NCBI GenBank assembly: GCA_051867615.1 | Contig: JBJDYU010000014.1 | Location: forward strand, 11,994 to 75,993 | Source of the DNA: RGIG5472 sp051867615 | GTDB taxonomy: Bacteria > Bacillota > Clostridia > Oscillospirales > Oscillospiraceae | Reading direction: 5' to 3' | Length of the DNA: 64,000 nt | In this document: one piece after another, positions 16,090 through 24,581 of the stretch | Position numbering within the stretch: the first letter of the stretch is position 1 | Layout: the number at the start of each line of letters is the position of its first letter | Translations under genes and position numbers: made by a program | The notes under the pieces: generated by a model | What the model saw: only the letters and a program-made list of their open reading frames with translations | Databases searched by the model: none | What the model was told of the DNA's origin: nothing

Positions 16090-16300
16090 TACTGTTTTCC
16101 AATAAAAAGCAGACGCTTTTTATTGGAAAGGCGCCGCTGAAAGTGTCGCCCATCTGCGCTAAGAGCGCAGATGTCGTCTACTGTGTATGGATATCCGTAA
16201 GGCGGCAAAGCCGCCAACGGCTATCGCATCATGCAGACTCCGACGCGCTGACGCGCTATGAAAAGTAGACTTTGTCTACTTTTCATGGGAGTCTAGTATA
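16090..16300 (+). repeat. Modular hairpin repeat, copy A
   Basis: A 211-base non-coding element starting at the htrA stop codon. It holds, in order: a TTCCAATAAAAAGC/GCTTTTTATTGGAA hairpin (16097-16128), a CATCTGCGC/GCGCAGATG hairpin (16151-16173), a GATATCCGT...ACGGCTATC hairpin with GGCGGC/GCCGCC inside (16190-16225), and ATGAAAAGTAGAC/GTCTACTTTTCAT (16258-16286) enclosed by AGACTCC/GGAGTCT. An almost identical copy lies at 48136-48293 in the opposite direction but lacks the third hairpin. The ends read GATACTG and TAGTATA, like short terminal inverted repeats. Confidence 0.85.
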
Positions 16301-16344
16301 ACCCCGGCGGCCCATACGCTGCCGTTTCTCATGTAACGCACTCC

Positions 16345-16384
16345 TGCAAAAAGCCGTCTCCCGTGTGGGAGGCGGCTTTTTGCA
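16345..16384. terminator. Perfect palindromic terminator
   Basis: TGCAAAAAGCCGTCTCCC pairs over its whole length with GGGAGGCGGCTTTTTGCA, allowing one G-T pair. A and T runs on both sides allow action in both directions between htrA and the M64 gene. Confidence 0.8.
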
Positions 16385-16431
16385 GCGTTTCTGCGGCGTA
16401 AAGGGGTCCGCTTCTGCCATACCATAGCAAA

Positions 16432-16472
16432 GCCCCCATAAGAAACGGCGTTTCACCGTCTCTTATGGGGGC
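16432..16472. repeat. Long inverted repeat downstream of the M64 gene
   Basis: GCCCCCATAAGA...ACGG pairs with CCGT...TCTTATGGGGGC. It lies 67 bases after the M64 stop on the minus strand. It has no clear T run, so it may be a transcript end or part of a small repeat. Apart from copy A and these two hairpins, 16301-16538 shows nothing. Confidence 0.55.
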
Positions 16473-16538
16473 AGCGTATCGGTTTTACTGCTGCTTATTG
16501 GCGTTTAGCCGCATCGCAGCCTTTCCTGTCCGGCTGCT

Positions 16539-19500
16539 TTAAGCGATATAGCTCTTATGGAAGCCGGTGAGGATCTTCGCGGCGGCGCCGCGGGTGGCGG
16601 AGCCGGTGGGATTCAGGTTGCCGGCGGCATTGCCGCCCACAAAGCCGTGCGCCACAGCCCAGCTCACAGAGTCGGTCATCAGGGGGGACACCTGGCTGCC
16701 GTCCTTGAACTGCGCCAGATTGTCGCTGCCGCTGACGCTGACGTCAAGGCCCAGGCTGCCCGCATAGCGGTACAGAATGGTCATCATGGCCTGACGGGTC
16801 ACGGGGGTGTTGGGCCGGAAGGTGCCGTCCTCATAGCCGCCCACGATGTTGTTGGCCACCGCCCACTTCACGGCGTTGGCAAACTCGGTGCCGAGCTTCG
16901 TCGTGTCGCTGAAGGAGAGGGTGGTGCTGTTGTGGGTGCTGGGAGAGCCGGCCATACGGTACAGGGTGACCACCAGCTGCACACGGGTGAAGGAGCTGGC
17001 CGCGTCGAAGCGGGTGGCGCTCTTGCCGTTCATGATGCCGTTTTCATAAACATACTCGACATAGCTGCGGAAAACGTGGTCCTTGCCGATATCGGTGAAG
17101 AAGCCGTCCTCAGAGCGAATGGTAAAGGTCGTCCGGCCTCTGGAGATACCGATCCACAGCTCCTCGTCCGCGCTGGTGGGCTGATACAGCTGCCAGCCGG
17201 ACGGATCGTCCGCATAGTCGGGGTCGGCCACGGTCTCGGCCTTCACGGAATAGGTGCCGGGCTGGGAGGGCGCACTGGACAGTGCCTTGCCGTTGGCGTC
17301 ATAATAGGTCAGCTTCAGCTTAACGCCGAAGATCTCCTCCGCGCCTTTGTAGACGTGGAAGTAGGGGGCCAGATCCACAGGCTGGCCGTTGGCCACGAAG
17401 GTCTCGTTATAGGCCTGGCTGACGATCACGGGGGCGAAAGCATTCTCATACGTGCAGGACATGGACTTCAGCACATCCAGCCGCTGCGCAGCCTTGGCCT
17501 CCTCGGTCTCGGCGCGGTAGCCGGGACCGTCCCACGCCAGATAGTTCAGGACTTCCGCCGCGGCGTATTCCGTCCAATCCTCGTCATTGGGGGTGACATA
17601 GATCGTCTGGTAATAGTGGTATGTAGCATCCTGGGAATAGGGCGCATAGACCGAGCAGTCCGTGACGTTCTCATCGTTCACAATGATAACGCTGACCGCG
17701 CCCTCAGTGGTGCTCACGTAGCTGTAGCACATATTTGCCGCGAGGTTGGTCGCAGAATGGCAGTTGTCATAAGTCGCCGGGACAGCGCCGGTCTTCGGGT
17801 CATAGGTCAGACCGAAGAAGGTATCCTTCTTGCTGCTGGCCGTTCCGACGCCGCTGTCATTGGAGACGGTGTTGACGGACATGAAGTTGAAGTACAGCTG
17901 CAGCTCCTTGAAGGGTTCCTGGGCCCGGATGCCATTGGTAAGCTCCGCCGCCAGGGCGTCGAACTTATCCTGCTCCTCCGCGGAAAAGCCCTCGCCGTAG
18001 ATCATCACGGTCTTGTTGTTGCCGTAGGAATATGCGCCGTAGTAGTTGTCGTCGTTGTTGTCGATGATCTTGGTGCTGCGCAGAGAGATGGCATAGCTTG
18101 CGGACTTGCTGGCATAGAAGGTCCAGTCATTGCCCTTAACAGACGCAATAGACACGGTCACCTCATAGTCGCCCGCCATAGAGGGAGCGGCTACATTCTC
18201 CTTAAGAAGCTTGTTCGTGTTCCCATCATAGAGGTCGTAAAGACCGGAGCCGTCGCAGCGGTCGCCGTAGTAATACGAAGCGCTGGGGTCGCTGTAGGGC
18301 GTGACATAGTAATCAACGCTGACAAAGTGCTCGCCGGACTCATACAGCTTCTTGTACTCATCCTTCAGCGGCTTTACAGTATACTGCACATTGGCGGGCT
18401 TGCCGTCGTACACCTTGGAACTGACGTTCAGGGAGATCTGATAAGTGCTGGACTGAATGGAATAGAGATAGGAGTCGGTGTAGTCACGTTCCTCGTACGT
18501 CACACCATCGATGGTGCAGCCATACAGGTAGGCGCAGACATAGTACTCGCCCGCGCCTGTAGGCGCAGCTTTCTGCCAGCTGCCATTGTAGTAATAAACC
18601 ACATACAGATAATTGCCCAGCTTGTCGCCGGTGATCTCATTCTCACCCCTGCGCACGATGAAATACTGCTTCATGTCGGAGGTGCTTCCCTCGAGGAACT
18701 CATCCGCATAGGGCTGGAAGAACACCTTGGTCACGTTGGAGTGCTGGCAGATCGCCTTCCGGATCTCCTCCTTGCAGACCTCGCAGAACTCATATTGCGC
18801 GCCGAGATACTGCATCTTGCAGTTCTGAGAAGGAACATAATAGCCGCTGTTCGCGTTGCCGCCCCAGGCGTAGACGCCGACGCCGTTCGCGCCGACAAAG
18901 CGGGACCATCTCACCGATTCGGGATCCGACTGCGTCGTCAGGTTGGCGTACTCGCCCGCATATCCGGCGCTGTAGTACTCGTCGGCCAGGCCCGCGACGG
19001 TATGGCCCATCTCATGGAGCATCATCTCATAGGAGCTGGTGTTCAGGGATGCGGTGCAGTACTCGCCGCCGCTGCCGCCATAGACGGTGGAATTGACGAG
19101 GTACAGGCAGAAATCGGCCGCGGGCAGATACTGCTTCTGCAGCGCCCGCCCCTTTTCAGCGCCTTCTGCGGTGAGGTCCACCAGACGCTGCATACCCATC
19201 GTCCAGAAGCTGGCGCCGAAATAGGTGTCCTTTTTGTCGTTCGCCACTTCACTTACGCTGCCCGCGTTTGCGCCCGTTACGCCGGATTCATTGGACGCGA
19301 CGCCCAGAGCGTAGATCTTGATCGTATCCGTGAACTCATCATAGGGAGAGCACTGCATGATATATGCAGCGGTCTTTTTCGCTTCTTCATAGAATTTGGT
19401 CTGCTCCCCTGCGGTGAAGCCGTCGCCCATGATCAGCAGCACCATAGCGTCCTCGTCGCGCAGGGTTGTGTCGCCGTACACAAGCTTCAGCTCGCCGACC

Positions 19501-19589
19501 GCTGCATCCGTGCCTGCCGCAAAGGCTGCGGGACATAAGGACAGAACCAGGGCCAGACTCAGGAACAGGGACAGTAACTTCTTCTTCAT
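16539..19589 (-). CDS. Surface M64-type zinc metallopeptidase with a degenerate second M64 domain and SLH repeats
   Basis: A 1016-residue exported protein. A signal peptide ends near residue 25 (CPAAFAAG). Residues 35-290 form a peptidase M64 domain (the IgA-protease-like family): LLIMGDGFTAGEQTKFY, then the zinc motif HEMGH at 192-196 and LADEYYS just after, which supplies the third ligand. Residues about 300-505 look like beta-rich linker domains. Residues 505-690 repeat the M64 pattern (VMIYGEGFSAEEQDKFD, SNDSGVGTASSKKDTFFG) but have no HExxH. Three SLH motifs (about 830-1012) would bind secondary wall polymer. The substrate is unknown; host glycoproteins are a guess. Confidence 0.88.
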   Translation of the reverse strand: MKKKLLSLFLSLALVLSLCPAAFAAGTDAAVGELKLVYGDTTLRDEDAMVLLIMGDGFTAGEQTKFYEEAKKTAAYIMQCSPYDEFTDTIKIYALGVASNESGVTGANAGSVSEVANDKKDTYFGASFWTMGMQRLVDLTAEGAEKGRALQKQYLPAADFCLYLVNSTVYGGSGGEYCTASLNTSSYEMMLHEMGHTVAGLADEYYSAGYAGEYANLTTQSDPESVRWSRFVGANGVGVYAWGGNANSGYYVPSQNCKMQYLGAQYEFCEVCKEEIRKAICQHSNVTKVFFQPYADEFLEGSTSDMKQYFIVRRGENEITGDKLGNYLYVVYYYNGSWQKAAPTGAGEYYVCAYLYGCTIDGVTYEERDYTDSYLYSIQSSTYQISLNVSSKVYDGKPANVQYTVKPLKDEYKKLYESGEHFVSVDYYVTPYSDPSASYYYGDRCDGSGLYDLYDGNTNKLLKENVAAPSMAGDYEVTVSIASVKGNDWTFYASKSASYAISLRSTKIIDNNDDNYYGAYSYGNNKTVMIYGEGFSAEEQDKFDALAAELTNGIRAQEPFKELQLYFNFMSVNTVSNDSGVGTASSKKDTFFGLTYDPKTGAVPATYDNCHSATNLAANMCYSYVSTTEGAVSVIIVNDENVTDCSVYAPYSQDATYHYYQTIYVTPNDEDWTEYAAAEVLNYLAWDGPGYRAETEEAKAAQRLDVLKSMSCTYENAFAPVIVSQAYNETFVANGQPVDLAPYFHVYKGAEEIFGVKLKLTYYDANGKALSSAPSQPGTYSVKAETVADPDYADDPSGWQLYQPTSADEELWIGISRGRTTFTIRSEDGFFTDIGKDHVFRSYVEYVYENGIMNGKSATRFDAASSFTRVQLVVTLYRMAGSPSTHNSTTLSFSDTTKLGTEFANAVKWAVANNIVGGYEDGTFRPNTPVTRQAMMTILYRYAGSLGLDVSVSGSDNLAQFKDGSQVSPLMTDSVSWAVAHGFVGGNAAGNLNPTGSATRGAAAKILTGFHKSYIA

Positions 19590-19645
19590 TGGGTTCTCCT
19601 TTCTGCTACAACGTACGAATTAGGAGACGCATTCTCCATTGTTAT

Positions 19646-19674
19646 ATTTTATACGATGTATCTCTGAATTGCAA
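19646..19674 (-). promoter_or_regulatory. Promoter of the M64 peptidase gene
   Basis: On the minus strand TTGCAA (19669-19674) and TAAAAT (19646-19651) have a 17-base spacer, 57 bases before the ATG. The AT-rich surroundings fit. Confidence 0.6.
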
Positions 19675-19771
19675 GAATTTTCAGGAACAAATTACGAAAG
19701 ACATTGCGGAGCTTTTGCCCTTTTTCGTCAAATTGCCGCATGAGCCTTCCAAATGGACAGGCATCCGCCGC

Positions 19772-19810
19772 AGCAAAGAGCCGCCCCCATGCGGAAGGCG
19801 GCTCCTTGCT
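19772..19810 (-). terminator. Terminator after the TIGR04076 gene
   Basis: AGCAAGGAGCCGCC pairs with GGCGGCTCTTTGCT around the loop TTCCGCATGGG, just after the minus-strand stop. Confidence 0.6.
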
Positions 19811-19819
19811 GTTCCCTTG

Positions 19820-20149
19820 TCAATCCTCCAGCCGCTCGATCTTGAAGACCACCGGCCGGGTCCCGTCGTTGCAGCAGGCGATCATGACCCTTTCGTCCTT
19901 CATCCAGCCGTGCATGACCGAGCCGCCCTGCAGCGCGGCGTACACATAGTGGCTGATGGCGGACCAGGCTTCCGAGCAGAACTGCCCGTCCAGCATGGTC
20001 AGGTAGCTTTGCTTGTCCACGATGAATTCCTGCCCCTCGTGAAATACGCCGCATTTGCCCACGTTCGGGTCGGCGCAGTACTCCTTTGCCAGATCGCCGA
20101 AAAATTCCCGGCGCAGCACGGTGATCCTGCATCTGTTCTTCCAGGCCAT
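19820..20149 (-). CDS. TIGR04076 family protein
   Basis: A 109-residue protein of a small family common in Clostridia. Recognisable pieces are RITVLRREFFGDLAKEY, then CGVFHEGQEFIVD, FCSEAWSAISHYVYAALQGG and VMIACCNDGTRPVVFKIERL. Several cysteines (Cys25, Cys33, Cys58 and the pair at 92-93) suggest metal or redox chemistry, but the function is not known. It is a single-gene unit with GAAAGGAG before the ATG. Confidence 0.8.
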   Translation of the reverse strand: MAWKNRCRITVLRREFFGDLAKEYCADPNVGKCGVFHEGQEFIVDKQSYLTMLDGQFCSEAWSAISHYVYAALQGGSVMHGWMKDERVMIACCNDGTRPVVFKIERLED

Positions 20150-20239
20150 AAGCGCTCCTTTCCCGGCTGCCGCCGGCGTCCGTTTATCCCTGCCCTGATT
20201 CTACAATACTCTTACGCCGATTGCAAGCCGCGCCGGCTC

Positions 20240-20268
20240 TTGCATTTCCGGAGACAGGATGATACAAT
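20240..20268 (+). promoter_or_regulatory. Promoter of ychF
   Basis: TTGCAT (20240-20245), a 17-base spacer and TACAAT (20263-20268), 38 bases before the start codon. Confidence 0.7.
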
Positions 20269-20305
20269 ACTGTGTCGAAAAGATCAGCAAAGGAGATTTG
20301 CTTGT

Positions 20306-21415
20306 ATGAAATTAGGTATCGTGGGCCTGCCTAACGTGGGCAAAAGCACTCTTTTCAACGCCATCACCAACGCCGGGGCGGAGAGCGCCAACTATCCTTT
20401 CTGCACCATCGAGCCCAACGTGGGCGTGGTGGCGGTGCCGGATGAGCGGCTGGAGAAGCTGGCAGAGATGTACCAGCCGGAGAAGAAGACCCCGGCGGTC
20501 ATCGAGTTCGTGGACATCGCGGGCCTGGTGAAGGGCGCGAGCCAGGGCGCGGGCCTGGGCAACAAGTTTCTGGAGAATATCCGCCGCACGGACGCCATCG
20601 TTCATGTGGTGCGCTGCTTTGACGACGAAAACATCATGCACGTGGTGGCGGACGCCGGCACCAACGTGCCGGTGGACCCGCTGGGGGATATCCAGTGCAT
20701 CGACCTGGAGCTGATCATGGCGGATCTGGAAATGGTGAACCGCCGCATCGACAGGGCGGCCAAGGCCGCCAAGGGCGATAAGAAGTTCCTCCATGAGGTG
20801 GAGGTGTTCAAGGCGCTGGCGGCGCATCTGGACGGTGGCAATTCCGCCCGCAGCTTCTCCTGCGGGGAGGAGGACGCGGCCCTCATCGCCACCAGCGACC
20901 TTTTGAGCCTCAAGCCCATCATCTACGCCGCCAATATGGACGAGGAGGGCTTCGCCCATCAGGAGGGCAACGAGTACCTGCGGCAGGTGCGGGAGCTGGC
21001 GGAGAAGGAGGGAGCCCAGGTGCTTCCCATCTGCGCCAAGCTGGAGCAGGATATCGCGGAACTGGAGGAGGAAGAACGGGCCATGTTCCTGGAGGAGCTG
21101 GGCATCCAGCAGTCCGGCCTCGACCGCCTCATCCAGTGCAGCTATGAGCTGCTGGGCCTGATCTCTTTCCTGACCTACGGCAAGGACGAGTGCCGGGCCT
21201 GGACCATCCGCAAGGGCACCAAGGCGCCGCAGGCCGCCGGCAAGATCCACAGCGATATCGAGCGGGGCTTCATCCGGGCGGAGACCATCAATTTCCGGGA
21301 GATGATCGCCTGCGGCTCTCTCGCCGCCGCCAAGGAGAAGGGCCTGCTCCGCAGCGAGGGCAAGGACTATGTGGTGCAGGACGGCGATATGATCTACTTC
21401 CGCTTCAACGTCTGA
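20306..21415 (+). CDS. ychF: Redox-regulated ATPase YchF (Obg family)
   Basis: A 369-residue P-loop protein of the Obg group that binds ATP rather than GTP and associates with ribosomes. Visible motifs: G1 GLPNVGKST at 7-15, the switch segment NYPFCTIEPNVG, G3 DIAGLVKGASQGAGLG, and the altered G4 (AANMDEE) typical of YchF in place of NKxD, which explains its ATP preference. The C-terminal TGS domain starts near 285 (LISFLTYGKDECRAWTI) and the protein ends in the usual RFNV. The ATG at 20306 follows AAAGGAG. Confidence 0.96.
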   Translation: MKLGIVGLPNVGKSTLFNAITNAGAESANYPFCTIEPNVGVVAVPDERLEKLAEMYQPEKKTPAVIEFVDIAGLVKGASQGAGLGNKFLENIRRTDAIVHVVRCFDDENIMHVVADAGTNVPVDPLGDIQCIDLELIMADLEMVNRRIDRAAKAAKGDKKFLHEVEVFKALAAHLDGGNSARSFSCGEEDAALIATSDLLSLKPIIYAANMDEEGFAHQEGNEYLRQVRELAEKEGAQVLPICAKLEQDIAELEEEERAMFLEELGIQQSGLDRLIQCSYELLGLISFLTYGKDECRAWTIRKGTKAPQAAGKIHSDIERGFIRAETINFREMIACGSLAAAKEKGLLRSEGKDYVVQDGDMIYFRFNV

Positions 21416-21424
21416 TAAAAAGCG

Positions 21425-21454
21425 ACCCGGGAGCCAGTCGGCTCCCGGGTTTTT
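21425..21454. terminator. Terminator after ychF
   Basis: ACCCGGGAGCC pairs with GGCTCCCGGGT, followed by TTTTT, ten bases after the stop codon. Confidence 0.85.
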
Positions 21455-21488
21455 CATGCTTCAAACAGGGCGGGCGTTCGGCGCGGTT

Positions 21489-22127
21489 CTACCACACGCG
21501 CCGCAGCAGGCGCAGCAGCAGAGCGCCTCCGGCGAGAGAGGTGAGGACCACCGCGTCGCCGGCGCTGCGGCGGTGGGGAAAGGAGTCCTCCAGCCAGGCG
21601 GCCCGGGACAGGCCGGGGAAAGGCCCCTCGTAGGCCCGGTAGGGGGAGAGCCGTTGGAGCAGCCCCTCCACGGACCAGAAGCGCCGGCCCTCTTCCTCCG
21701 TCAGCACGCCGGCCTCCGTCAGCAGGGCCGCCGTGAATTCCACGCAGGTGTAGGAATCGGGCAGGAAGACGCGGCGGCGCAGCGGGACCAGGGCGGCGGA
21801 GAAAAGATTGTAGAGGTACCGCTCCGGCTCCCGGCTCATCTCCGCCAGCCGCCCGCGTACGCGCTCATACTGCTCCTCCGTCACCGGGACGGCGCAGATG
21901 ATGACATGGGCGCAGCGCTGGCAGCTTTGGTAGCGCAGGGGCGATTCCCGCACAAAGCCGCCGCAGAGGGGGACATTTTGGTACCGCCGGGCGAAGGAGT
22001 ACAGCGGCCCGCCCTCCTCCAGAGCGAGGGCCACATGGTTATAGCTCGAGCGGGTGACAACGCGGATGGCCGCGCCCATGCGGTAAGGCGTGGCGGAAAA
22101 GACGACGCGCAGGATGTATTGGGCCAT
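21489..22127 (-). CDS. Permuted papain-like (NlpC/P60-type, YiiX-like) hydrolase
   Basis: A 212-residue protein. It has the order of a circularly permuted papain fold: a histidine in SSYNHVALAL (H31) near the start and a cysteine in YTCVEFTAALL (C128) later on, as in the YiiX/NlpC-P60-like group whose members cleave amide or thioester bonds. The C-terminus ends in a hydrophobic segment (VVLTSLAGGALLLRLL) that could lie in the membrane. It starts 8 bases after AAAGGAG. The substrate cannot be told from the sequence. Confidence 0.65.
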   Translation of the reverse strand: MAQYILRVVFSATPYRMGAAIRVVTRSSYNHVALALEEGGPLYSFARRYQNVPLCGGFVRESPLRYQSCQRCAHVIICAVPVTEEQYERVRGRLAEMSREPERYLYNLFSAALVPLRRRVFLPDSYTCVEFTAALLTEAGVLTEEEGRRFWSVEGLLQRLSPYRAYEGPFPGLSRAAWLEDSFPHRRSAGDAVVLTSLAGGALLLRLLRRVW

Positions 22128-22211
22128 CTGTGGCTCCTTTCCTCCGGATCAGGCCGGCGCGGTTGGCGGCGGGATTCGCCGCCATGTGGACGAGATGGGA
22201 GGGCAGCGCTT

Positions 22212-23120
22212 TTACGCTTCGTGGCCCGCTTCCTCCGGGTGGATCAGCGCCATGAAGCGCCGGGCGGCGGCGCTGGGGGCCACGGACTTCAAAATGCACA
22301 TATCAAGGCTCCGGGCGGGTATCTCGAAATCCGTCTTCAGGATGCGGATCTCCCCCCGGTTGAGGGCGCTTTGCACATATTCCTTCGTCACGCCCGCCAC
22401 GCCCAGACCGATGCGGGCCAGAGCCACCAGCAGGTAGCGGGAGCCGAGGTCGATCTCCGGCCGCAGGGTCAGCCCCCGGGAGAGGAAGAACTCCTCCAGC
22501 TGCAGACGGGAGTTGGCCTTGCGTTCCAGCAGGATCAGCGGGAAGCGGGACAGCTCCTCCAGCGTGTAGGGGTGGTCGAAGTCGCAGTCATAGTCCGGCG
22601 CGGCTACGAACACCGTGTGGGTCTCGAAGCAGGGGGTCAGGGAGAGCGCGCCCACGTCCTCGCCGGGGGCGAGGCTGGCGAAGGCCACGTCCACCTTGCC
22701 GCTTTTCAGCTCCTCCAGTATCTTCTGGCTGCGGCCCACCGTGACCTCCAGCCGGATGGAGGGATGCTGCTTGTGAAAGCGCTCCAGATACGGCAGCAGG
22801 TACTGGGCGGTGACGGTCTCGCTGGCGCCGATGGTGAGCTTGCCCGCCTCCAGCGTCAGGGACTGGGCCAGCTTGCTCTCGCCGCTTTCCAGCATACTCA
22901 TGGCGCTGCGGACGTGCTCGTACAGCACCTCACCGTCCGCCGTCAGCGTGACGCCACGGGAGCCGCGGTTGAACAGGCGCACCTGCAGCTCGCTTTCCAG
23001 CTGCTTCATGGCCTGAGAGACGGCGGACTGGGAGACATACAGCCGCTTGGCGGCGGCGGAGAAGCTCTCCGCTTCCGCCACCACCTGAAAAATGCGGTAC
23101 AGCTCCAGTCTCGCGGTCAT
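22212..23120 (-). CDS. LysR-family transcriptional regulator
   Basis: A 302-residue LysR regulator. The N-terminal winged helix reads LYRIFQVVAEAESFSAAAKRL followed by SQSAVSQAMKQLE (residues 6-50), and the effector domain (about 90-295) is of the periplasmic-binding type. The ATG at 23120 is chosen because AAGGAG precedes it and the helix-turn-helix starts at once; an upstream extension to 23189 is unlikely. The gene is divergent from the ornithine cyclodeaminase-like gene, with a shared 198-base region, so it probably controls that gene and itself. Confidence 0.9.
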   Translation of the reverse strand: MTARLELYRIFQVVAEAESFSAAAKRLYVSQSAVSQAMKQLESELQVRLFNRGSRGVTLTADGEVLYEHVRSAMSMLESGESKLAQSLTLEAGKLTIGASETVTAQYLLPYLERFHKQHPSIRLEVTVGRSQKILEELKSGKVDVAFASLAPGEDVGALSLTPCFETHTVFVAAPDYDCDFDHPYTLEELSRFPLILLERKANSRLQLEEFFLSRGLTLRPEIDLGSRYLLVALARIGLGVAGVTKEYVQSALNRGEIRILKTDFEIPARSLDMCILKSVAPSAAARRFMALIHPEEAGHEA

Positions 23121-23241
23121 GGCGCAGCGCTCCTTCCCATAAGCGGGAGCGCTTTCGCGCTCCGTTTCGTTCTCCTTTACTAATACCATGTCCTGGCAAA
23201 GCTGTCAACCGCCCCGCACCCCGGCGGAGGGGCGAAAGCCC

Positions 23242-23270
23242 TTGACGCATGGCGGCGGGACTTTTATAAT
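23242..23270 (+). promoter_or_regulatory. Promoter of the ornithine cyclodeaminase-like operon
   Basis: TTGACG (23242-23247), 17 bases, then TATAAT (23265-23270), in the space shared with the divergent LysR gene. Confidence 0.75.
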
Positions 23271-23318
23271 GTAGGGGAAAAACGCCGTCCGTACGGCGAA
23301 GAAACGGAGGAATCCCTC

Positions 23319-24305
23319 ATGCTCCTGCTCAACCGCAAGGAGATCCGACAGGTCTTTTCCATGCAAGACGCCATCGAGGCGAACCGCGAGGCTTACCGCC
23401 TGCTGGCGCAGGATCAGTGCCAGGTGCCGCTGCGCACCCAGATCCCCTCTCCCGCCGTGGGCGGCACGTTTCTGTTCATGCCCTCGTTTTCCCAGGAGCT
23501 GGGCAGCGCGGGGCTGAAGATCGTGAACATCTTCCCGCGCAACGCAGAAAAGGGCCTGGTCACCTCTCCCGCCTCCGTGCTGCTCATGGACGCGGAGACC
23601 GGCCTTGTCACCGCCATGATGGACGGCACCTGTGTCACCCAGATGCGGACCGGCGCGGCTTCTGGTCTGGCTTTTGAGCTGTTCGCCCGGCAGGACGCCG
23701 CCGTGGGCGCTCTCATCGGCACCGGCTCTCAGGCCGCCTGCCAGCTGGAGGCCATGCTCACCGCGCGGCCGCTGCGGGAGGTGCGCATCTTCAGCCGCAA
23801 CCGCGAGAAGCGGGAGGCCTTCGTGGCGGCCATGGAGAAGGAGATGGAGCGCTTCGGCGCGCAGCTTATCGCCGCCGAAACCGCGGACGAGGCGGTGGAC
23901 GGCGCGGACGTCATCATCGCCGTGACCCCCTCCACCACGCCCACCTTTGACGCCGCGAGGGTGAAGAAGGGCGCGGTCATCAGCGGCATCGGCTCCTACC
24001 AGCACCACATGCAGGAGCTGGACCCCGCCATTTTCCGCCGCTGCGGCAAGCTGTATTTCGACTCCCGCAGCGCCGTCCTCTCCGAGTCCGGTGACATCAC
24101 CAAGCCTCTGGCGGACGGGACGCTGACCGAGGCGCAGTTCACCGGGGATATCGGCGACGTGCTGCTGGGCCGCGTGCCGGGCCGTGAGAGTGAGGACGAG
24201 ATCATCGTCTTCAAGGCCGTGGGCGTGGGCGTGCAGGATCTGGTGGCCGCGCAGCGCATCTATGCCAGGGCCCGGGCCGCTGGCGTCGGTACGGAGTGGA
24301 ACTGA
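23319..24305 (+). CDS. Ornithine cyclodeaminase/mu-crystallin family protein
   Basis: A 328-residue member of the ornithine cyclodeaminase and mu-crystallin family, NAD(P)-dependent enzymes acting on amino or imino acids (ornithine, lysine, alanine, ketimines). The N-terminal signature MQDAIEANREAYRLLA is followed by MDGTCVTQMRTGAASGLAFELFAR, and a Rossmann motif GTGSQAACQLEAM appears near residue 132. The final third has SGIGSYQHHMQELD. Which substrate is used cannot be told. It heads an operon with a tautomerase and a HAD-nitroreductase. Confidence 0.88.
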   Translation: MLLLNRKEIRQVFSMQDAIEANREAYRLLAQDQCQVPLRTQIPSPAVGGTFLFMPSFSQELGSAGLKIVNIFPRNAEKGLVTSPASVLLMDAETGLVTAMMDGTCVTQMRTGAASGLAFELFARQDAAVGALIGTGSQAACQLEAMLTARPLREVRIFSRNREKREAFVAAMEKEMERFGAQLIAAETADEAVDGADVIIAVTPSTTPTFDAARVKKGAVISGIGSYQHHMQELDPAIFRRCGKLYFDSRSAVLSESGDITKPLADGTLTEAQFTGDIGDVLLGRVPGRESEDEIIVFKAVGVGVQDLVAAQRIYARARAAGVGTEWN

Positions 24306-24362
24306 AAAGGACAATATAAAAAGCGTTTTTGCCAATATAATTTACATTAGGAGGAAAAAACC

Positions 24363-24581
24363 ATGCCCCATATTGCTGTTATGATGTATCCCGGCCGCGA
24401 TGAGGCCACCAAGAAGAAGCTGGCCGAGGCCCTGCAGAAGGCCGCCATGGAGGCCATGAATATGCCGGCCAGCGCCCTCTCCGTCTCTGTGGAGGACGTT
24501 GCGAAGGAGCAGTTCGACGCGACTGTTGCCGCCAAGGTCAACCACGACGACCTGCTCATCGCCTCCGACTTTGTGAAATGA
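24363..24581 (+). CDS. Tautomerase family protein (4-oxalocrotonate tautomerase-like)
   Basis: A 72-residue tautomerase-superfamily protein. The catalytic proline is the second residue (MPHIAVMMYPGR) and becomes N-terminal after removal of the methionine. The helix DEATKKKLAEALQKAAMEAM and the strand SVSVEDV follow in the usual beta-alpha-beta order. Relatives catalyse keto-enol tautomerisation. The gene overlaps the next by 4 bases and follows the cyclodeaminase-like gene by 57 bases, with AGGAGG in front. Confidence 0.85.
   Translation: MPHIAVMMYPGRDEATKKKLAEALQKAAMEAMNMPASALSVSVEDVAKEQFDATVAAKVNHDDLLIASDFVK

Noticed and set aside
16557..19538. Open frame of 993 codons on the plus strand
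   Set aside because: It is antisense to the M64 peptidase gene, which has a signal peptide, zinc motif and SLH domains. The plus-strand product has no domain logic.
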